DNA of 64,000 nt from Tianweitania aestuarii (GTDB lineage Bacteria > Pseudomonadota > Alphaproteobacteria > Rhizobiales > Rhizobiaceae). The stretch is taken from contig NZ_JAFMNX010000001.1 in assembly GCF_018457165.1 (NCBI RefSeq), forward strand, positions 1,240,001 to 1,304,000, read 5' to 3'. Below the pieces are notes generated by a model that saw only the letters and a list, made by a program, of their open reading frames with translations, ran no database searches and was not told the DNA's origin. Made by a program: the position numbers and the translations under genes. This document shows positions 57,936 to 64,000 of this stretch, in pieces (position 1 is the stretch's first letter; the number at the start of each line of letters is the position of its first letter).

Positions 57936-58064
57936 AGAGGCAATTCACTTTTTCCACACTGGAAAGTCATTCCGCACCGTCACTTCAACAAAGCAGCCGC
58001 CATGCCTATGTGCGAGAAGCCGTTTCAAAGCCGCACCAGACGGATCGAGAGGAGTGCCAGTATC

Positions 58065-58391
58065 ATGACGATTGATCCGAATCTGCCGCCCAGGCGCAAG
58101 ATCAACCTTATGGGACGTGACTTCACCATGCCGCAGTCGCGGCGCTGGCGGATTACGATCGGCGTGCTGCTGATCATCGGCGGTTGTCTGGGTTTCCTGC
58201 CGATCCTCGGCTTCTGGATGATTCCGCTCGGGCTTCTGGTGCTGTCTTACGAATATGCCTGGGTCAGACGACGGCGGAGGCGCGTTTCGGTCTGGTGGGG
58301 CAGGAAGCGGCAGAAGCCGGCGATGAAAAACAAACGGCCGCCGCGAGATGTCGCGACGGCCGTTCAGAATGCCGAGACGTTGAAGAGCTAG
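58065..58391 (+). CDS. Small membrane protein of unknown function
   Basis: 108 residues with a hydrophobic hairpin of about 40 residues (about 30-68: ITIGVLLIIGGCLGFLPIL...). It is flanked by a basic N-terminal region and a strongly basic C-terminal part (VRRRRRR). The layout recalls PGPGW-type membrane proteins, but the motif here is LPILGFWMIPLG, so I do not assign it. The start at 58065 has GAGGAG 10 bp upstream; an in-frame start at 57885 is unlikely. It ends 9 bp from a convergent hydrolase gene. Confidence 0.75.
   Translation: MTIDPNLPPRRKINLMGRDFTMPQSRRWRITIGVLLIIGGCLGFLPILGFWMIPLGLLVLSYEYAWVRRRRRRVSVWWGRKRQKPAMKNKRPPRDVATAVQNAETLKS
58325..58364 (-). terminator. Minus-facing terminator inside the small membrane-protein gene
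   Basis: AACGGCCG-C-CGCGA (58333-58346) pairs with TCGCG-A-CGGCCGTT (58351-58364), one mismatch, with a GATG loop. The A-run at 58325-58330 becomes a T-run on the minus strand. It would end transcription of the hydrolase gene at 58401-59075, using bases that code for the end of the opposite gene. Confidence 0.6.
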
Positions 58392-58400
58392 ACGAACGGC

Positions 58401-59075
58401 CTAGCGCAGGCGCTTCGGCCGTGCGTCGGACAGTTCGCCGTTCAAACGGCGGTCGAGGTAATCCGAGCAGGCGTCGATCAGCTCGGTTTCCTGGTTGGCG
58501 AAGAAGTGGTTGGCGCCGGGCATCGTGTTCTGCGTGATCGTGATGCCTTTTTGCGTGTGGAGCTTGTCCACCAGCGTTTGCACGTCCTTCGGCGGCGCGA
58601 CCTTATCGGCATCGCCATGGATGATCAGGCCGGACGACGGGCAGGGCGCCAGGAACGAAAAGTCGTAGATGTTGGGCTGCGGCGCGATCGACATGAAGCC
58701 TTCCACTTCCGGACGACGCATCAGGAGCTGCATGCCGATCCAGGCGCCGAAGGAATAGCCGGCAACCCAGCAGCTCTTCGAATCGGGATGCAGGGACTGC
58801 ACCCAATCCAGCGCCGCCGCCGCATCCGACAATTCGCCGGTGCCATGGTCGAACTCGCCCTGCGAACGGCCGATCGAGCGGAAGTTGAAGCGCAGCGTGG
58901 TGAAGTTGCGCTTCTGAAACATGTAGAACAGGTCGTACACGATACGGTTGTTCATCGTTCCGCCGAACTGCGGATGGGGATGCAACACGATTGCGATCGG
59001 GGCACTCTTTTCCTTCGAGGGCTGATAGCGACCTTCGAGGCGGCCTGCCGGACCGGTGAAAATGACTTCGGGCAT
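58401..59075 (-). CDS. Alpha/beta hydrolase (dienelactone-hydrolase-like)
   Basis: Cytosolic alpha/beta hydrolase, 224 residues. LHPHPQFGGTMNN (31-43) and FRSIGRSQGEFD are hallmarks of a widely conserved proteobacterial subgroup. The nucleophile is Ser-108 in AGYSFGAW; Asp is in HGDADKVAPP and His in PGANHFF. The natural substrate is unknown. I start at 59075 (MPEVIFTG); the longer frame to 59147 has no support. Confidence 0.88.
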   Translation of the reverse strand: MPEVIFTGPAGRLEGRYQPSKEKSAPIAIVLHPHPQFGGTMNNRIVYDLFYMFQKRNFTTLRFNFRSIGRSQGEFDHGTGELSDAAAALDWVQSLHPDSKSCWVAGYSFGAWIGMQLLMRRPEVEGFMSIAPQPNIYDFSFLAPCPSSGLIIHGDADKVAPPKDVQTLVDKLHTQKGITITQNTMPGANHFFANQETELIDACSDYLDRRLNGELSDARPKRLR

Positions 59076-59182
59076 AGGTACTCCACTTGAGCGCCGGCCC
59101 AGCCTGTGCATGGCCTCAGATGAATGGCAGTCATGCCTGTCGCGCACTTGACGCTTCTGGCCGGGCTCCGGTAAAACCCTTG

Positions 59183-59199
59183 TTTAGAACCATTCAAAA
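59183..59199. promoter_or_regulatory. Irr box (iron-control element) upstream of the suf cluster
   Basis: TTTAGAA-CCA-TTCAAAA matches the rhizobial Irr-binding ICE consensus TTTAGAA-N3-TTCTAAA at 13 of 14 defined positions. It lies 130 bp upstream of the cysteine desulfurase start, in the region between that gene and a divergent hydrolase gene. Irr is a haem/iron-status regulator of the Fur family in Rhizobiales, and Irr control of suf genes is known in this order. No clear -10/-35 pair could be fixed around it. Confidence 0.65.
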
Positions 59200-59329
59200 C
59201 TGGCGGACAGTTAGGATCCCGCCGGCAAAGCGGCTAGATAGGACGCGGAGCCTTGCGTTTTCAAGGAAATAACGCACGAACAGTGATCCGGACCTGCCTA
59301 TGCCCCGCACAGCGTGGAGGATGGCAGTG

Positions 59330-60487
59330 ATGCAGTCGCGCGCTTATCTCGACCATAACGCGTCCATGCCGCTTCGCCATTCCTCCCGGGCCGCGATGAT
59401 CGAAGCCCTGGATGTTGTCGGCAATCCCTCGTCGGTTCATGCGGAAGGCCGCAAGGTCAGGCAGCTAGTTGATGGCGCACGGCGCGATGTTGCCGCACTC
59501 GTGGGAGTCGATCCGGCACGGCTGGTTTTCACGTCCGGTGCTACCGAAGGCGCGATGACGTTGTTGACGCCGCATTGGACCATGGGTCGTGCGCCGCTGT
59601 TGTTTTCGCACCTGTATGTCGGCGCGACGGAGCATTCCTGCGTGTCCGGTGGCGGACGCTTCGCGCCCGAGCAGATGACGGTGATTCCGGTTGGTCCAAA
59701 CGGCGTGATCGATCTGGCGGCGCTGCCAGCGCTGCTTGAAGCGCATGATCATGCCGAAGGCCTTCCGCTGGTTGCGGTGCAAGCCGCTAACAACGAAACC
59801 GGCGTGGTTCAGCCGATCGAAGAGATCACGAAGATCGTTCGTGGCGCGAAGGGTACGCTGATCGTGGATGCGGTGCAGGCGGCCGGGCGGTTGCCGATCG
59901 CACTCGATGCGGGCTTTGGCGACTATCTCATTTTGTCGGCGCACAAGATCGGTGGGCCGAAGGGCGTGGGGGCCATTGCGTCTTCCTCGGATGTGTTGAT
60001 GCCGGCCGTGCTGATCCGCGGCGGCGGGCAGGAGCGCGGGCATCGCGGCGGCACGGAGAATGTCAGCGGCATCGTCGGCTTTGGCGCGGCCGCGCGTGAA
60101 GCGTTGGGTGAGCTTGGCGAGATGCCGCAGCTCGCAGAACGTCGGAAAGAACTCGAAGCCGAGATGAGGCAGCGTGTCCCCGATGTCGTGATCCACGGTG
60201 CGGCGGCGGCGCAGCGGCTTCCGAACACGATCTTCTTCACGATACCGGGGATGAAGACGGAAACGGCGCAGATCGCCTTTGATCTCGCAGGCATAGCCTT
60301 GTCGGCCGGGTCCGCCTGTTCTTCCGGCAAGGTGGGAGCGAGCAAGGTTCTGAGCGCGATGCACTGGGATGGCGACGGCGCACTGCGTGTGTCCTTCGGA
60401 CTGGCAACGAGCGCCGACGACCTGGCTCGTTTCACGAATGCGCTCGGCACATTGGCCGCGCGCCGGGCCGGGCGGCAAGCCGCCTGA
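59330..60487 (+). CDS. Cysteine desulfurase (NifS/IscS type)
   Basis: PLP enzyme taking sulfur from cysteine for Fe-S assembly. The PLP Lys is K206 (SAHKIGGPKG) and the catalytic Cys is C330 (SAGSACSSGKV), in the group I IscS/NifS-like loop, not the shorter SufS loop. I start at 59330 (MQSRAYLDHNAS), 9 bp after GGAGG, although two upstream Met codons exist. 385 residues. It heads the suf cluster, which in alphaproteobacteria commonly uses such an enzyme together with sufBCDS. Confidence 0.93.
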   Translation: MQSRAYLDHNASMPLRHSSRAAMIEALDVVGNPSSVHAEGRKVRQLVDGARRDVAALVGVDPARLVFTSGATEGAMTLLTPHWTMGRAPLLFSHLYVGATEHSCVSGGGRFAPEQMTVIPVGPNGVIDLAALPALLEAHDHAEGLPLVAVQAANNETGVVQPIEEITKIVRGAKGTLIVDAVQAAGRLPIALDAGFGDYLILSAHKIGGPKGVGAIASSSDVLMPAVLIRGGGQERGHRGGTENVSGIVGFGAAAREALGELGEMPQLAERRKELEAEMRQRVPDVVIHGAAAAQRLPNTIFFTIPGMKTETAQIAFDLAGIALSAGSACSSGKVGASKVLSAMHWDGDGALRVSFGLATSADDLARFTNALGTLAARRAGRQAA

Positions 60488-60550
60488 AAAAGTCTAGGGC
60501 GGCAAGCTGCCTGAAGAAGCACCGGGCGGGTAGCCGCCTGAAGAAATTGA
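60470..60550 (+). repeat. Three 27-bp tandem repeats downstream of the cysteine desulfurase
   Basis: Units at 60470-60496, 60497-60523 and 60524-60550 share the pattern GGGCGGCAAGCCGCCTGAARAA plus a variable tail. Each unit holds a small GC hairpin (GGCGG-N4-CCGCC); unit 2 keeps pairing through a G-T pair. The first unit includes the end and stop of the desulfurase gene. A period of 27 keeps the frame. Confidence 0.8.
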
Positions 60551-60671
60551 AGGATGCGTCACCTCGACGGGGTGATTTCCTTTGGGTGAATGACTACATG
60601 ACGGCCAATCGCTTTAAGCGGCCATGTCGTCGACTGCCGGGCCTTGAACCTGGCAAGGATGGAGAGTGCCA

Positions 60672-62201
<1,530 letters not shown>

Positions 62202-62207
<6 letters not shown>

Positions 62208-62223
62208 GGTTTTTTCCTCAGCC
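62202..62223 (+). other. Hairpin at the sufB-sufC junction
   Basis: GGCTGAGG (62202-62209) pairs perfectly with CCTCAGCC (62216-62223); the loop is six T. It contains the sufB stop codon and is followed by only TTT. It is more likely a processing or stability element than a full terminator. Confidence 0.5.
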
Positions 62224-62252
62224 TTTGACCCCTGATTTTTGAAAGAACGAAT

Positions 62253-63008
62253 ATGCTAGAAATCAAGAACCTGCACGCCCGTATCGCCGATGAAGGCACC
62301 GAGATCATACGTGGTCTGAACCTGACCGTGAAGGCCGGCGAAGTCGCTGCGATCATGGGACCGAACGGTTCGGGCAAGTCGACCCTGTCCTACATTCTCG
62401 CCGGTCGCGAAGATTATGAAGTGACTGAAGGCGAGATCCTGTTCAACGGCGAGTCGATCCTCGAGATGGACCCGGCCGAGCGCGCCGCATCGGGCATCTT
62501 CCTGGCTTTCCAGTACCCGATGGAAATACCGGGCGTTGCGACGATGGAGTTCTTGAAGGTCGCGATGAACGCGCAGCGCAAGGCGCGTGGCGAAGAGCCG
62601 CTGAAGATCCCTGAGCTGCTGAAGCGCGTGAAGGAAGCGTCGGGCGCGCTCAATATCGACATGGCCATGCTGAAGCGCCCGCTCAATGTCGGCTTCTCCG
62701 GCGGCGAAAAGAAGCGCGCCGAGATCCTGCAGATGCAGTTGCTCGAGCCGAAACTTTGCGTACTCGATGAAACTGACTCCGGTCTCGATATCGATGCGTT
62801 GAAGATCGTGTCGGATGGCGTGAACGCGCTGCGTTCGCCGGATCGCGCGGTCGTGGTCATCACCCACTATCAGCGCCTGCTCGAGCACATCGTGCCGGAC
62901 AGCGTCCACGTTCTCTACAAGGGCCGCATCATCAAGTCCGGCGACAAGTCGCTGGCGATGAACCTGGAAGAAAATGGTTATGCCGGCATCATCGGCGAGG
63001 CGGCCTGA
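62253..63008 (+). CDS. sufC: Fe-S cluster assembly ATPase SufC
   Basis: ABC-type ATPase that drives the SufBC2D scaffold. Walker A GPNGSGKST is at about 37-45, the signature FSGGEKKR near 148 and Walker B LCVLDETDSGLDID near 170; the DETDSGLD form is characteristic of SufC. 251 residues, start 62253. sufD begins 11 bp after its stop. Confidence 0.97.
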   Translation: MLEIKNLHARIADEGTEIIRGLNLTVKAGEVAAIMGPNGSGKSTLSYILAGREDYEVTEGEILFNGESILEMDPAERAASGIFLAFQYPMEIPGVATMEFLKVAMNAQRKARGEEPLKIPELLKRVKEASGALNIDMAMLKRPLNVGFSGGEKKRAEILQMQLLEPKLCVLDETDSGLDIDALKIVSDGVNALRSPDRAVVVITHYQRLLEHIVPDSVHVLYKGRIIKSGDKSLAMNLEENGYAGIIGEAA

Positions 63009-63019
63009 GGAGGGTGATC

Positions 63020-64000
63020 ATGAACATGCATGTCACTCCCCAGCATACGCCCGCTGAAAAGGCGCTGATCGAGGGCTACCATGCGCGCGTTGGCGATCTG
63101 CCGGGCGACGGCATGGTCACGATCAAGCGCGACGAGGCGATCGAGGCCATCAAGGCCGGCCTGCCGACGCGCCATGTGGAAGCCTGGCATTACACGGATC
63201 TGCGTCGCCTTCTGACGACGGTTCCGGCTGCTGCGACGGCTGGCAATACGTCGGCACTGGAGCCGTTGCTTGCCGGCTCGACGGTGCTGCACGTGTCCGG
63301 GGGCAAGACGCAAGCGTTTCCTTCGGCGCAAGGTCTGTCCTTCATGCGCCTGAGCGATGAGCTCGTTGAAGGGCGCGGTCTCGCAGCGCTTGGACCGACT
63401 GACGCCGCCGACACGATCGGGGCGATCAACACGGCTTTCGTCAGCGATGGCTACGGCGTCGAGATCGCGGAGGGCGTTGAGCTTTCCGCACCGCTCGAGC
63501 TGCAGAACCTGCACAATGGCGGCCAGGTGCATACGCGCTTCGGCGTCAATGTCGGTGCCGGTGCGAAAGCTGTGATCGTGGAGCGTCAGACCGGCGAAGC
63601 TTCGGCCTTGGCCAGCGCGATCACGACGCTGAGCGTGCGCGACGGTGCCGAGGTCATGTATCTGATCGTTCAGGAACAGCCGAAAGGCTCGTCGCATCTC
63701 GGCCAGTTCCGCGCGACGATCGGCAAGGACGCAAAGCTGACGGTCTTCATCATGAACGCCGGCGGCAAGTTGGTGCGTCAGGAGATCATCGTGGATGCGG
63801 CCGGCGAAGGCTGCGATTTCCAGCTGCGCGGTGTGAACCTGCTTTCGGGCGACAGCCATACCGATGTGACGATGGTTCTGGATCATTCGGTGCCGAACAC
63901 CGGATCGCGCGAAGTGATCCGCAACGTTCTGACGGATCGCGCCAAGGGCGTGTTCCAGGGCCGCATCAACGTGCACCAGATCGCGCAGAAGACCGACGCG
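63020..64000 (+). CDS. sufD: Fe-S cluster assembly protein SufD, 5' part
   Basis: Partner of SufB in the SufBC2D scaffold. The frame from ATG 63020 (MNMHVTPQHTP), with GAGGAGG just upstream, is open to the window end: 327 residues are visible. The segments RHVEAWHYTDLRRLL and the beta-helix region QNLHNGGQVHTRFGVNVGAGA fit SufD. The C-terminal part, with the conserved His facing SufB, lies beyond the window. Confidence 0.93.
   Translation, partial: MNMHVTPQHTPAEKALIEGYHARVGDLPGDGMVTIKRDEAIEAIKAGLPTRHVEAWHYTDLRRLLTTVPAAATAGNTSALEPLLAGSTVLHVSGGKTQAFPSAQGLSFMRLSDELVEGRGLAALGPTDAADTIGAINTAFVSDGYGVEIAEGVELSAPLELQNLHNGGQVHTRFGVNVGAGAKAVIVERQTGEASALASAITTLSVRDGAEVMYLIVQEQPKGSSHLGQFRATIGKDAKLTVFIMNAGGKLVRQEIIVDAAGEGCDFQLRGVNLLSGDSHTDVTMVLDHSVPNTGSREVIRNVLTDRAKGVFQGRINVHQIAQKTDA

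Noticed and set aside
60470-60550. CRISPR array
   Set aside because: The three units are direct tandem copies with no unique spacers of constant length and no cas genes nearby.
60488-60671. 77-codon ORF (60547-60780) between the desulfurase and sufB
   Set aside because: It runs out of frame into sufB, has no ribosome-binding site and includes repeat sequence.

Overview
This is chromosomal DNA from a GC-rich alphaproteobacterium, most likely of the order Hyphomicrobiales (Rhizobiales). The evidence is a 14-gene nuoA-N operon with nuoC and nuoD unfused, a short proline-tRNA ligase, RNase J, a PopZ-like protein, an ExoR-like regulator next to valS/ilvD, and a GAAC-N7-GAAC LexA box of the alphaproteobacterial kind. 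Family or genus cannot be fixed from the sequence alone. The content is almost all core genome. I see no prophage, insertion sequence, CRISPR array or toxin island.

Layout. (1) 227-18637, plus strand: complex I (nuoA-N, with an extra two-helix small protein between nuoH and nuoI), followed without a break by birA, RNase J, methylmalonyl-CoA epimerase and a DUF1467 protein. (2) 18638-22587: a 396-bp gap with a perfect minus-facing terminator and a candidate small RNA, then proS-lolC-lolD, then a 28-codon membrane-peptide gene behind a LexA box. (3) 22486-29434: lipB (antisense, its 3' end covering the small SOS gene), tRNA-Leu, a lytic-transglycosylase lipoprotein, mgtE, a MerR regulator and a tctCBA tricarboxylate transporter. 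(4) 29613-40514: a DUF900-type lipoprotein hydrolase with trkH, ilvA, a DEAD-box helicase with a structured leader, an SDR, the cysK-alaX-sseA-GNAT cluster, tRNA-Cys and a PCMT-like methyltransferase. (5) 40803-50536: tolC, popZ-like, valS, ilvD, exoR, then purB on the other strand. (6) 50587-57260: an S58-type peptidase coupled to a solute-binding protein; diverging from them, a flavin reductase, a split XdhC pair and a fused molybdopterin-binding/nucleotidyltransferase protein; then a secreted hydrolase and an SMR transporter. (7) 57261-64000: a 545-bp structured gap with a perfect DnaA box, tRNA-Asn, two small convergent genes, and the start of a suf cluster (cysteine desulfurase, sufB, sufC, 5' part of sufD) behind a near-consensus Irr box.

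How the parts connect. Complex I needs many Fe-S clusters, and the Suf machinery that makes such clusters is at the far end of the window under probable iron control. Cell-envelope functions recur: LolCD lipoprotein release, TolC, lytic transglycosylase and ExoR. The most notable candidate for an undescribed element is the SOS-controlled 28-residue membrane peptide at 22501-22587. It has the size, single-helix character and LexA control of the Caulobacter division inhibitor SidA, and it is encoded entirely opposite the tail of lipB.
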